Shown: piece after piece, positions 38,760 to 51,121 of the stretch
How positions within the stretch are numbered: position 1 is the first letter of the stretch
Layout of the letters: every line of letters begins with the position of its first letter
Assembly: GCA_002812745.2 (NCBI GenBank)
Contig: NCSJ02000033.1
Location: forward strand, 124,001 to 188,000
From: Scytalidium lignicola
Lineage: Eukaryota; Ascomycota; Leotiomycetes
DNA length: 64,000 bases
Reading direction: 5' to 3'
Made by a program: the position numbers and the translations under genes
The notes under the pieces: generated by a model
Databases searched by the model: none
The model's input: only the letters and a program-made list of their open reading frames with translations
What the model was told of the DNA's origin: nothing

Positions 38760-40031
38760 ATGGCGCTCGATAGTTTTTTTCATAACAAAATCGAGAGCAT
38801 GAAGCTCGAGATTATCCAAGGTCAAGCTGTCTTGAGAAGATTAGAAGCTCAGAGAAATGATTACAACTCAAGAGGTAGTCCCCCAGTTTTACTCCCCCTC
38901 GCCCGCAACTAACCTTGTCACAGTGCGGCTTCTACGAGAAGAGCTCGGCTTACTGCAACAACCAGGATCTTATGTGGGAGAGGTGGTAAAGGTTATGGGC
39001 ACGAAGAAGGTGTTGGTTAAGGTACATCCAGAGGGCAAATATGGTACGTATCCAGAGATCGGCGACTTTCAAAGCAGAGAACTGATAACGAAGCAGTTGT
39101 TGATATCATGGACAATGTCGACATCACTAAACTTACCGTCGGGAAGCGAGTGACTCTGCTATCTGACTCGTACAAGCTCGAAAAGATGTTGCCATCATCG
39201 GTAGACCCGCTAGTATCCCTCATGATGGTGGAGAAGGTCCCCGATAGTACATACGACATGATTGGTGGTCTGGATCAGCAGATTAAGGAGATCAAGGAGG
39301 TTATCGAACTTGGTTTGAAGCACCCAGAACTCTTCGAGTCCTTGGGTATAGCACAACCTAAAGGTGTGCTTCTGTACGGGCCGCCGGGTACTGGGAAAAC
39401 CCTCTTGGCTAGAGCAGTTGCACACCACACGGACTGCAAGTTCATCCGTGTATCAGGTTCCGAATTGGTGCAGAAGTATATTGGAGAGGGTTCTCGAATG
39501 GTCCGCGAACTCTTCGTTATGGCCCGAGAGCACGCTCCTTCTATTATTTTCATGGACGAAATCGATTCCATCGGCTCTTCTCGTGTTGAAGGTTCCTCTG
39601 GTGGCGATTCAGAGGTTCAGAGAACTATGCTTGAGCTACTAAATCAACTTGATGGCTTCGAACCTACTAAGAACATCAAGGTCATCATGGCTACCAATCG
39701 TTTAGATATATTGGATCCAGCCCTATTGCGGCCTGGACGAATAGACCGAAAGATCGAGTTCCCTCCACCAACTGTTGAGGCAAGAGCAGACATCCTCCGC
39801 ATTCACAGCCGAAGCATGAACCTGACTCGTGGCATCAACCTGACGAAGATTGCGGAGAAGATGAATGGATGCTCAGGCGCAGAATTGAAGGGTGTATGCA
39901 CGGAAGCAGGAATGTATGCATTGAGGGAGAGAAGAGTGCATGTCACACAGGAGGACTTTGACTTGGCCACGGCGAAGGTCTTGAACAAGCACGACGACAA
40001 GGAGGTGAGCTTAGGGAAGCTGTGGAAGTAA
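38760..40031 (+). CDS. rpt6: 26S proteasome regulatory ATPase Rpt6
   Basis: One of six AAA+ ATPases in the base of the 19S proteasome particle, unfolding ubiquitinated substrates in nucleus and cytoplasm. Exons 38760-38874, 38924-39043 and 39097-40031 give 389 aa, the standard Rpt6 length. Seen: the N-terminal coiled coil ([38 protein letters not shown] across the first intron), the OB segment ([18 protein letters not shown]), Walker A GPPGTGKT, Walker B IIFMDEID, sensor ATNR, arginine fingers in [12 protein letters not shown], and a C-terminal tail ending SLGKLWK with the hydrophobic residue used for docking to the 20S ring. Introns are 49 and 53 nt. The identity is secure. Confidence 0.98.
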
Positions 40032-40839
40032 ACTTAAGACTGGTGCCGTGGAACGTGTACAATAATACTGTAGAAGCATTTCACATCGCCTCTTGGAGGG
40101 GCTTTTAACCCTTGCGAGGCACAACTGTTTTCCGAACTAATTAATGCACAGTCTAGTGAGTGGGCTTTGAGTGAGACCGCCTTGCCAACAGAGATCCGTC
40201 GCAGGGATTTTAATTTATTTTTCTTGCTCGAGAGCCGCGAAGGAGGCACGGGAGGCACGGGAGGCAAGCTGTGCTGGCGGAAGAGGTGCTGGCCATTACT
40301 ATATCAAAGCTGCGGAATGTCGGCTGATTTGACGGTGTTTTGTAATCCCCACCAATTCGTGGATGGGCAGTAAAAATATGGGCCCGATATCGACGATCCC
40401 GAAGATCAAAACGCGTCACAGGCTATCAAACATTTTCAGGTCATGCATGGAGCAGAGCGAGCAGGAGCAAGAAGGTGACGACCTTGGATCGCTTTCTATA
40501 TTTACAATTTCCTTTTAAGATCTCAATCCCCCGCATCTCAATAGTATCTATTTCTTGTTTTCAATTGGGAGATACCTAGCTGTGAATAATAATTTTGGAT
40601 TTTATTGTTAATCGCTCACCTCGAACTGCCCCGCACGAAGGATAAGCTTAAGCCCACTCTGAGCTCCAGGCAACTGGTTGCGGTCTAGAAGTTGGGTATA
40701 ACCGGATCCCATTAACCAATTCCAAATCGGATTTGACAAGTAATAATAAACCTCGTGCAAAGAGATCTTTGAGAGTATTCAATCTCAAGTTTCCAAGATG
40801 CATAAAATACACCATAAAATACCTTCGCGGCAAGCTTCC
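40032..40839. other. Intergenic region
   Basis: 808 bp between rpt6 and the downstream kinase gene. It contains a short GGCACGGGA tandem repeat (about 40,244-40,266) and pyrimidine-rich stretches toward the kinase start. No gene is seen. Confidence 0.5.
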
Positions 40840-42809
40840 ATGGAGTAAGTCTTTAATCTTAACTCCCATCACTGCGCTTCTATTTTCTAACTCTTCTTCT
40901 CCAGTCCATACCACGATGTGATTCCACAGGTTGATACGTATATCGGCATAGATGTTGGTACAGGCAGTGCTAGAGCTTGCATAATTGACGCCTCTGGCGA
41001 TATTAAAGCTAGTAAGTGAAGCATTCCGATTCTCGCTCACAGTGTCAAAGTTCTAACACTCGTTCGAGTGGCTACGGAAAACATCAAGCTCTGGCAACCC
41101 GAGATGGGATACTATGAACAATCAACCACCGATATCTGGAGATGTATCTGTATCTGTGTCCAGCGTGCTCTAAGTCAGAGCAATATTGATCCCCACTCAG
41201 TTCGAGGGATTGGCTTCGATGCTACATGTTCCCTAGCCGTCTTTGCCCATGATACCGACGAGCCAATTCCCGTAACAGGGCCTAATTTCGCCAACGATGG
41301 CAATGATCGCAATGTGATTCTATGGCTTGATCACCGGCCTGTAGCTGAAACGGAGAAGATTAATGCCACAGACCACAACCTCTTGCGATATGTAGGAGGA
41401 AAGATGAGCATTGAAATGGAGATTCCAAAGGTCCTTTGGCTGAAAAATAATATGCCTCCCGAGTTGTTTGATCGCTGCAAATTCTATGATCTTGCGGATG
41501 CTCTCACTCACATGGCTACCGGCAGTGAGACGAGAAGCTTCTGTAGCGTAGTCTGTAAGCAGGGATATGTCCCTGTTGGTGTTGATGGAAGCGTCAAGGG
41601 CTGGCAGGAAGATTTCTACGAGACTATTGGGCTCGGAGATCTTGTCAAGGATGACTTCAAGAGAGTTGGGGGAGTCGACGGGGTGGTGAGCCTCTTTCAT
41701 AATTATCCATTCTATTTTGTGGGGGATTGTATGCTGACCTAGTTAAACAGAATGGAAGATACTTAAGCGCTGGAGAGTTGGTTGGCACTCTCGGCGAGAA
41801 AGCTGCTAGTGAACTAGGACTTCCATCCGGTATTGCAGTTGGAAGTGGAGTCATCGATGCCTATGCTGGATGGGTTGGAACCGTTGGAGCAAAGGTCAAC
41901 CTGGGCCCAGATGAACTCGAAGCCGGTGTTCCAAAGAATGATATGTCTCAAGCATTCACACGACTAGCAGCGGTAGCAGGGACATCGACTTGTCATCTTG
42001 CAATGTCCAAGGACCCAGTCTTTGTCAATGGAGTTTGGGGCCCGTATAGGGATGTCCTGCTTCCAGATATGTGGATGGCCGAAGGCGGGCAATCTGCAAC
42101 GGGTGAATTGCTGAAGCATGTTCTAGAAACACATCCTGCATATAACGAAGCAGATTCAATGGCTCAGTCATTCAACACGAGCATATATGACTACATGAAC
42201 GCACATCTTCAGGAGTTAAAAGTAAAGACTAACGCACCATCGGTCTCCTACCTTGGCCGACATTTCTTCTTCTACGGTGATCTCTGGGGAAATCGATCTC
42301 CAGTAGCAGACGCAAATATGAAAGGCTCTGTTATCGGCCTTAGCAGTGACAAGAGTCTAGATGGACTAGCTCTTTATTACTATGCAACCATGGAATTCAT
42401 AGCCATGCAAACTCGACAGATCATTGAGACCATGAACAAATCCGGACACGCGATCTCCAGTATCTTCATGTCAGGAAGCCAGTGCCAGAATGGTATTCTG
42501 ATGGAGTTGATGGCCACGACGTGCTCTATGCCGGTATTAATCCCTAAGTACGTCCATGCTGCCGTCGTGCATGGCGCAGCCATGCTGGGAGCAAAAGCTG
42601 CCAGTGCGGATAAGGATGGCAAGACGGAGCCCTTATGGGATATCATGGATCGAATGAGCAAAGCAGGACGAGTAGTGAGGCCTGGAACTGATCAGGGAGA
42701 GAAGAAACTGCTTGATGCTAAGTACAAGGTCTTCTTGGAGCAGTGCTCCACACAACAGGCGTATAGAAAGGATGTAGATGAGGCTGTCAAGGGTTGGGGA
42801 CCAGCTTAA
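40840..42809 (+). CDS. FGGY-family carbohydrate kinase (ribulokinase-like)
   Basis: A sugar kinase of the FGGY family, of the type represented by human FGGY and yeast YDR109C (D-ribulokinase), which phosphorylates D-ribulose. Four coding exons: 40840-40844, 40905-41011, 41069-41685 and 41751-42809, summing in phase to 595 aa. The first coding exon carries only ATGGA; joined to exon 2 it yields MDPYHDVIPQVDTYIGIDVG. Seen: the N-terminal phosphate-binding IGIDVGTGSARA, VILWLDHR, the FGGY_N domain through about 41,690, and the FGGY_C domain with AGTSTCHLAMS, GGQSATGELLKH and SGSQCQNGILMEL. The substrate is inferred from the subgroup. Confidence 0.94.
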
Positions 42810-43233
42810 TGCTGTCTACTATTTATTGAATCCTATGGTAGCACACTTATTATCTTTGGTACATTACCTTCCATCCTTAATACCACCAAATAGACGTCTT
42901 AGAAATTAAGTTACAATGGTCTATAAAAGTTCATTAGACAGTTTCAACTTTTCTTACATGACAATGCAAAACCTATCATGATGTCTTTACAAGGACTAAA
43001 ACCCTAATCTAGAGACATTCCTCGCCGCCTCGGCGCCTGCCCCTCCAATCCATTAAGCGCCAGTCCATGCATCTTATTAATACGCATGGGAAACCCCCCT
43101 TCTAATTATAGCGCCAAAGCTCCCCATCCGTAAAACCAATTCAGAAAACAATATTCACACATATAATGAAGTAAATAGCCATGAAAATATAGTCCTGAAC
43201 TCTTAACGATACCGCTTGTCTCTACAGTAGGGC
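42810..43233. other. Intergenic region between convergent genes
   Basis: 424 bp between two 3' ends. No features beyond probable UTRs. Confidence 0.5.
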
Positions 43234-44753
43234 TCAAGGCTTCCTATAACCATCTGGCTTAATCCGACATGTGTCAGCCAACTTCGGGTAGGCCTCAGCA
43301 AATGATGTCCCTAAACTCCAGTTCCCTAGATCCCTCAAATGCCGCTCGAAGATGGGATTAATCACAAATTCTTCACTGCCACCCGGCGAACTCAGCAGCG
43401 TATCCATAGGTGCGTAAGGCCAATTCAAACTCAGGGTTGTGGTGAAGGGGATGAAGAAGTCGTCGAAGAGGTTCTCAATACAGTTATAATCGCGAACCAG
43501 TTTGTCCCGCATTTTGGGCCACGGAATGTAGTTTACCCAGTGAGGATGGGTCGTGAAGAGTTGGCAGGGCCGGGGGGTCAGCCAGTCGGGTAAGCGGTCG
43601 TAATTTTCTGGGGTGGGGGAGATTTGCCAACGCATGAGAAGGAACATGATGTAAAGAACTGCTATTCTTTCTGGGAGAGTGGAGAGGTCTGGGAAGGTGG
43701 CGAGGATATCAGTCAGGATTTTCGAAAGACGGTGAGAGCGAAGGCTCACGGCTGGGTTTAGTAGTGAGGCTACGCTTGGGTAGGCTGGGCCAATGAGGCT
43801 TGGTGCGGGTACTCCTTCTGCTGCCTGCTTTTGCCATTCATGGAGGAAATTCAGGAGAATACTATCAAGAGGGCAGGTTGGGGCACTGTTTTTGACTGGT
43901 GTCAAATGCGCTTTGATTTCCAGCTGTAGATTGGGGTTATCATAATTAGCCATCGAATTGATTTTAAACTCCAATTGGCTCCTGCTTCCCGGGCCCATGG
44001 GTTGAAAGTTCTGTGAATCGTGGATCTCAGGCAATATCTTCTTGGTTCTTTGTGTATCATCCAGCAGAAAGTTTAAACCCATCCTTTCTGCGCCAATATC
44101 CAATCCGCGCGTCATCTCCTGTTTTTGCTGAGTTTGTGCGTTTCTCTCATGATCGGGACTATTTTTCGAACTTGAAGCTTGCCATTGGTTGTCGGAGTGG
44201 TTAATTGGTGAAGGCAAACTTATAGGGGTCGCGACACTGAGGTTTGGATTCCGGGGAGCGGATTGTGCTGATGAAAGCTGGTCTCTTAAGGAGCACGTGT
44301 CCGGAGTACCACCATCAATGGCTAAAGAAAGCAATGAAAATTTAGCTTTTATTTCTGTGTTGCAAATGTAGATGATTATAAGCCGCTTCCATACTAACCA
44401 TTATCCCCGATAATTGACCTCAATGCTCCCATAACCTCCGCTAACCGCCTCTTAATACTTCTATTCTCGGCCTCAACCAACTCCTTCTCATTGATGGCCC
44501 GCTGAAGTTCCAGATACGGTTTCTGCGACTTCAATTCCGCGATTTCCCTATGCAGAGCCTCCAGCTCCGCCTTCGCCCTCGCCCGTGATGCTCGTTGCGC
44601 CTCACGGTCATTGATGCGTTTTTTCTGTTGCTGCTCGGGGGTGAGGGTGGAGATGCTTCTGCCACTTGTAGGCCGACGACGCGGTCTTCTGTTGTCCTCT
44701 GCTGGCGATTGAGATTCTTCTTTCGGCGATGGGATTATATCTCTGGTTTCCAT
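43234..44753 (-). CDS. bZIP transcription factor with DUF3425 domain
   Basis: A fungal regulator with an N-terminal bZIP and a C-terminal DUF3425 domain. Exons 44399-44753 and 43234-44321 give 480 aa; the 77-nt intron has a GTTAGT donor and a TTTAG acceptor. The start is placed at ATG 44753 (METRDIIPSPKEE); an in-frame ATG at 44879 would add 42 residues that look untranslated. The basic region is KKRINDREAQRASRARAK, followed by leucine/isoleucine heptads (LEALHREIAELKSQ, LQRAINEKELVEAENRSI). After a Ser/Pro/Gln-rich middle, the DUF3425 part shows YIMFLLMRWQISPTPENYDRLP, TTHPHWVNYIPWPKMRDKLV and FIPFTTTLSLNWPYAP. Members regulate stress and secondary metabolism in some fungi; targets here are unknown. 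Confidence 0.88.
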
Positions 44754-45188
44754 CGGAGAGGTCACACAACGAGAAGGAGGGGTTGCGGAGGCTCTGTGGG
44801 GAAATAATTGGAGGAAATAAAACGCCGTGTTTATGGAGCTGTTGGTTCGGCTATTTGCCGGGTTGTGGGGAAAGCGCATCCTTTTTTTCTACCCCCGGGT
44901 CCGGCACTCAGGCGATATGGTAATTTGATCATTACGGTAATTAGCTTGGCTGTTTGCCGAGAGCTTTTTAATTACTTCAGGAATAACTCTTCATATAAAG
45001 AACGCCATTGCAACATCATTAAGTGAAGAATGTGAGTTTTGATGTAAAGAGGCCAGTGCTCACATTAGATGCCACAATTCAAAGGTATTTGCTACCGTAT
45101 TTAAAGGTTACCGCCAATACAATGCGCCCTATATTATTTCGTTATTACCGACTCTATCCTTAAACCTTCTCAACTAAACATCCCACCC
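44754..45188. other. Intergenic region
   Basis: The upstream region of the bZIP gene and the 3' flank of NIC96. AT-rich; nothing recognised. Confidence 0.5.
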
Positions 45189-48100
45189 CTATTCAGATTG
45201 GGCCCTCGCCAAAGCCTCATGAACATGAGCAGGAAATCTATATCTCAGCTGACTCGTGTACGTAGTCAAGTCCAGATTCTTCTGCTTCAAATCATCAATC
45301 ATCATACGTCTGGTCCCTTCATTTCCTCCAAATTGGCCGTTAGTCAAGATATTACGTTGACTGTTACAGCAAAGAATAGTCCACATTAGAAGATTCGGCA
45401 CATTGTTGGCGACTGGTTGAGAGAGTGCAGAGAATTTGGTGGCGTAGCCTCGAATCACGCTTGGGTTTCCACGGGCCTCAAGCGGGAGTATATCCAGGGT
45501 AACTATAATCTAATTTAATGTTAGCAACAGGAAACATCTATATTATATCCTAGAGGAATAAGGGCCTTACATCTAATGCCTCGGTCCATCTGCTCTCTTC
45601 GACCTTGACTTTTGCCGAGCTCATCTGTAACAACACACTGCATGCATCCTTGTTCTCCGGCTTGATTTTGTCCAGGAACATCATATTGGTCTTGTAGAGA
45701 TCTATCATATTCTTTGCCAGGATGACAGGGTCGTCCACGGAGGTTAGACTAAGACTGGTACCGACCTCATGCTTTGCAGCCTCCGTTGTGCGTGGTTTTA
45801 GAGGCTGCAATTTCATCTGATCTTGACCGATAGGGATGGCAACAGCTTCACTAAGCGCACGAGTGATGACAGCGATGACATTGTCGTATTCGCCAGCAAG
45901 GTGATACAGCAAGACTGCATCAGTGGTCCGTCCATTATCGTCTGCGACACTAGCAGCCTGGATGGTGACAGTCCGCATGAAGTCATCCGTATCCTCAAGA
46001 CCAATAAGCCCCATTCTCTCCTCAATTGCGCCTTTGATTCGAACACCATCTGACCTGATATCCCCCAGAAGTAGAGCATACTCCCTGCTCTCAAGAACCA
46101 GCTCTCGCAATGCCTCATGACACAAAGATGCCTGCTTACGGCCTAGCTCGCCTGGCAGGTCTTGGTTGAGGCAAATGAGACTCAAGTAGTCGACGGCAGC
46201 GCCAACATTGGCAGCTCTAAAATCGCGAGTGTAATAACCAAGCATGCGGCCGAAGCTGATCTGTGGATGCCCTTTCGTAGTGTAGCTCATCAAATCCGTG
46301 TCTGCCACGCTCGGATTGGAAACACGGAGAAGGCCATAATAATCAAGGGCGATTGCAAAGTGAACGGTATCGACATATTGAAAGGGGTAGAGATACTCGA
46401 TAGCTTGTTCGAACATACCGGCAAGGATTTGGAGGTAGAAGAACAGTCCATACTGGCCATTGACATCAGCAGCACCCTTCGAAAAGTACCTGTTTCCAAT
46501 CTCTTGCACGGTTACTTGTACATCTGTAAGCCCATATACTTCGCTGGCAATCTCCTCCACACGGTTAACCTCCCGGGCAAGATTAAATTGAAGCCAAGTA
46601 AAATCATCCATTGACTGATTTAGCCCATCTAGATTTCTCTTCGCGAGGTCACAACGACCAATGACCTTGTAGCACGCCATCCTAAAGGGGTCAATCGAGT
46701 GCTCTGGAGCAATACGAAGACGTTGGTTATATTCGGAATTGATCCGATCTTGAAGTTCACGGCGGAGTCTCCGTTCACTGCTGTTATTATAATCCGTAAT
46801 GTAGGCCGCAAAACTGCGGTCAATAGCACGGAAGGCGACAGCGTTGGAAGTGACATACTCGGCTGCCTCCTGAACGTGACCGGACCGGAGCAGATAGAAG
46901 ATTAGAGCCCATACATAGTCATCGCCGAGCATCTGTAGACCAGTATTATCGGGGACAAGGTCCTTTCGGGCAGCACGTATCCGTACATAAGCCTTGACCT
47001 TACTGATAACATTTGGCACACCACCAAGGTTGGCTTCCCGCGGATTTTTGGCAACGAGAGTCTCCATCTCTTCGTAGAATTGCTTCTCCAGGTATCTTGT
47101 TGAGCCACGGAGGATCATCTTCTTGATTTTGACATGTTTCTGTGAATTGTGAACTTCATCGAGGTACCCCTCTGCACATTGCCTTTCTTTTACAGCATTG
47201 ACGTCAGATAATGACTCGACTGTGGGATTCTCACCGATTATATCAATCAAGGCACGATAGGCTTTAGCAAATTCCTGTGAGTGTTGTTCTCCGGGTTGAC
47301 TTGCAACGCTTGCAAATTCGTGCAATATCGGATAAGGTGTCTTTCTAATCCTTGAGATATTTAGACTTTGTACCTTCTCGATAAACTTGCTCTGTTTTTC
47401 GCGAACGAATCTGTCGCTGGGATCCGGAGTGGTGATGGAATTTGTCTCAACTTTCTTCTCTACATCTGTAAAGAGCGAGGAACGTCCAGATCCCATAGGT
47501 ACTGGCGTACCAATAACGGATTTCTGCATCGCAGATCTCCCAAAGGAGCTGCCACTTAGACCAGCATTTGTTCGGGAGCCCGCTGCAGGAGACCCCTTAG
47601 TTCGCCGCGAGCGTCCAAATGCTGCCCTAGACTCGATTGCCGATGCTGCAAAGCTGGATCCTTCACCAGGGGCATTCGAATCCTCCCGTGGTTTGATTCC
47701 AAAATGTTGATATATCCTTTTCCGTTGTGCATCCCACTCCATGGTTACATTATCTTCTAGGAAGGCATCGAAGTCTCGAACAGAGCGAGCTAAGCCATCC
47801 GAGATCATAGTTAAAGTTGTTTGTGATTGTAGTTTTGAAAGATATCCCTCTACATCAGTATCACTTGGTCCCTGCAGCGCTGTTCGATCCAGCTTTGTGG
47901 ATTGAGCGTTAAAGAAACTAATATCTCTCACCGCAGCTCCTGGGTCAACACCCGAAGCAGCCAGGAGGTAATGTGCCCTGCCGTCGACCCCACGCTCTTG
48001 TACACCGGGACCAAGTCTTTTTATACGCTGTCGAAGATCTCCTAAACCTAGTTGTAAGCTCGGCAAGTTCTCTGCGGCACCCTCTTCATGTCCATGAGCC

Positions 48101-48636
48101 CGCTTGCGGCTCTTCTCCAAGATGGCATCGAAGTAAGCCCCACTAGGCCCATTCTGCTGTGATTGTGATTGGGAGGGAATCTGCGTAGAACCCAACAAGG
48201 AGGATTGGGACACAGGCTGGACCTGCTGCTGGTTCGCTGTAGATGCTCCCAGGCCGCCTCCAAACAGGCTCGTACTAGCCTGCTGTTGGGGTTGCGAATT
48301 TGGATTCAGACCTCCAAATAATCCACTGCCAGATTGTTGTGCTTGAGGCTGAGACGTCGAACCTAGGCCTCCAAACAGTCCCGTACCTGTCGTTTGTTGT
48401 TGTTGCTGAGGTTGCGAAGCTGTTCCCAAGCTCCCAAAAAGGCCCCCGCCAGCCTGCGGCTGCTGCTGCTGCTGCTGGTTTGAGGAAGCACCAAAGAGGC
48501 TCGATGTCGCTGGTTTTGCACCGAGTGATCCAAAGAGAGATCCGCCCGGTGTGGCACCTGTAGCGGTGGATGTTGCTGGGGTCGAGAACAGCGAAGGCCT
48601 ATTCTGCGCGGTATTCTGGTTACCAAAGAGCGACAT
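45189..48636 (-). CDS. NIC96: Nucleoporin Nic96
   Basis: A scaffold nucleoporin of the nuclear pore inner ring (Nup93 family). Exons 45571-48636 and 45189-45509 give 1128 aa; the 61-nt intron is GTAAGG to AATTAG with a GCTAAC branch, and the join reads EALDIIVTLDILPLEARGNP. Seen: an N-terminal FG/GLFG repeat region with poly-Gln spacers (SLFGS, GLFGSLG, GLFGGLG, about 48,190-48,636), which is longer than in yeast; a short helical segment (YFDAILEKSRKRAHG) that would bind the Nsp1 complex; then the long alpha-solenoid to the end, including QLRYRFPAHVHEALARAQ. Family assignment is secure. The FG repeats on Nic96 itself are typical of filamentous ascomycetes. Confidence 0.97.
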
Positions 48637-51064
48637 GATGAGGGAGCTCTAAGTATGGGAGTAGGGTAGCAGCGAATTGGGCGGACGAGAGAGCTCAGAG
48701 GCTGCTGGGATATAAGCTTCCCTGTTGAGTCGATTTATTTTGTTCGCGAAGCTGAGCTTTCAACTCGTGCCTGATGACACATCATTTACATAATCAAGAC
48801 TGAGGCCACCCATCAATACAGTAAGTAGATGTGGGCAATTGGTGCCTGAGGTATTTTGAGGCCTGAGGTGTTAGAGGCTTTGCCGTATTGAGAACGTGTC
48901 TCAAAAGAGCATGTGCCGCTGAGTAAACACGGTAAATTGCTGTGCCATGATGCCAATAGGAGTGCCGATCCGACCAAACGGAGGATGAGGAGCAGTGAAA
49001 GCGCACCACTATGATGTCAAGGCTAAAAGGGACGAAGGCTTAGTGACCTGGGCCTTTCTTTCCAGACCATGGCTTTTGACAGGAGCTGGATCGGCAGCTT
49101 TGATGTATGTTGTCGGAGTAAAAATCACAAGCTGACAACGGACTCCTGAGCCAGAAATGTTGTTCGTGCGTTAATTGCGGATTGCGAGATGTTGATGCGG
49201 AGACATCTGACGTGCTCCAGAATGTGGGGGTTTCACGTGACCGCACGCTTAAACCGATCTGTCGATTGGCGGAATGCTACAAGGGCAAGGGAGCAGCGAT
49301 ACTGTGGTACAAGTAGAGGAACAGAGGAAGTACTGTCCGGTAATTAAGTGAACCCTGTACCGAAGAAATACTTCTCGTGGTCGTGTAACATACTCCGTAC
49401 ACCATAACTTATTATTAATAGGAAATAAATTGCATCACCAAATTATTCTGACGGCATTAGAATTGCCCGTATGGAGAGGTATGTACTGTAGCTGAATAAG
49501 CAGTAATTTGAATCAGATCCCTCTAGAAGTTCAGAGTAAGTCGGGCAAGTCGTCGGTACTTTTATCGGATACCTGTACACGTAACAATGTTTCTCGACGG
49601 CCGAAGCAAGAGATCTGTGGTGGAAAAGAGGTTCACCATTTGTATTGGCCAGGCTTACGAAATCAATTTCGATTACGGCAACGGTTGATTCCGCATGCAC
49701 TGCATATCCGTACCGTATTAATAGCAAGGAGAAGAAGCTGTATAGACAGGCATGACAAGAACCTTTTGGGTCGATCGGAATGGGGTCAACAAGCAAAAAA
49801 ATAACAAACAAAAAAAACACTAATTAGGTTGTGCAGCAACTTTTTAGACCAGTCCAATGATCCATCTGAAAGATTGGGAGGACTAGCGCCGAGCGGGAAG
49901 CGGCCATGTCAGAATCACTCCACGCTTTGCCATGAGCTGCCAAGTTTTGGTGGATGATGATAGATGATGGATGGATGGTGGTCCGTGGTTCGTGGTTCGT
50001 GGTTCGTGTTTCTGCCGCCGCGGTGGCGCCAATGCCTGTACACACTCGAGAGTACCGGTACAGTAGGTTACGGTGTAGAATCAACACACAAAACACCTCC
50101 TTTCGTCTTCTCCCTCAACCCCGTTATCGTGCCCTGGGAAGCAGCTAACTTGCAGAGCAAAGGCCCGTGCCAGCTGCGTCTTCTCGGTTTGAGCGTTAGT
50201 GCGTTTCCCAATTGCGGTCAGTCATGGGTCATGGTTGGATAAAAGCTCGGCTGTGGTCGATGATGTAGCGTGATGTAGTGCGCAGTCTAGAACCCGGGCC
50301 GGTGCTCGGTGACGTCTTTGCTACACCCACGCACGACGACGGGTCGCCGTGTTGGTACCATACATGTAATTACAGTACTGTGTAATTAATTATGAGCACA
50401 CACCCCTCCTCCATGCACTCCTCGTCCTGTGTACGGAGGAGAATGTACAGTACAGTACAATCAAGGACCAGCAAGGAGAGGCGCGCAAGGCAGACCGTGC
50501 TGGACAGGATAGTAAGTTCGGTATTGCCGTATACCGTCGTACTTGTAGATGGACCAGGAATTGTTGCGGGAGAATGCTGCGACCGAATTTTCCGCGTTTT
50601 GCTAGGTGTCGGGGGGGCGCGGGTATTTCTACTGTACATTATGTACTGCACGCAGGAATAATTACCTCCCCGGGGATGGTGTCCTCCTCTTTCCTGCCTG
50701 CTGGCTTGCGGCAATGTGTGTTGATGTAATTATTTTCCCACCCTCCCCCCTTGCGCCCGTAAAGAGAGATGCATTCCCGATCCAGCTCTCCCTCTCTCTT
50801 CGGGAGTGATTCGATCAAGTTCTGAATTTAAGCTTCCAGATGGCGACCTGGCCACCCGGACGAGGTGACTTCGGCCGCAAAGAAGAGGTAGAGGGTTTGG
50901 GGGGGTTTAGCCTTTAGCTTTACAGTAACTTTTTAGTCCCGGCACTGAACTGTTTGATTGCTGTGTTTCACCAACCCCCTTTATGTATTGACGCCTCTCC
51001 CCCGGTTGATGAACCCATTCGTCATCGCTAGATTCCCGTCAACTAACTAGTTACTGTAAATCCA
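48637..51064. other. Long gene-free spacer
   Basis: About 2.4 kb without a supportable gene. It has a GGTTCGT tandem repeat, many TACAGTA/TACTGTA words (for example around 49,484, 50,059, 50,445 and 50,920) and G/C homopolymers. The frames here are short and overlap on both strands. It marks the change from core genes to an accessory-looking region. Confidence 0.6.
49984..50007. repeat. GGTTCGT short tandem repeat
   Basis: About three head-to-tail copies of a 7-bp unit next to GATGATG-type repeats. Confidence 0.8.
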
Positions 51065-51121
51065 TTAACGCGAGGCGAACGGAGCCTCGAGGGTCGAGAG
51101 AGCCCACCGCTCGGCTACCCN

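Noticed and set aside
44754..44879. 42-residue N-terminal extension of the bZIP protein
   Set aside because: Composition resembles an untranslated leader; kept only as an alternative start.
51065..51120. C-terminal tail VAERWALSTLEAPFASR of the sedolisin frame
   Set aside because: It follows an N, shows no S53 similarity and is probably read-through into unrelated DNA.
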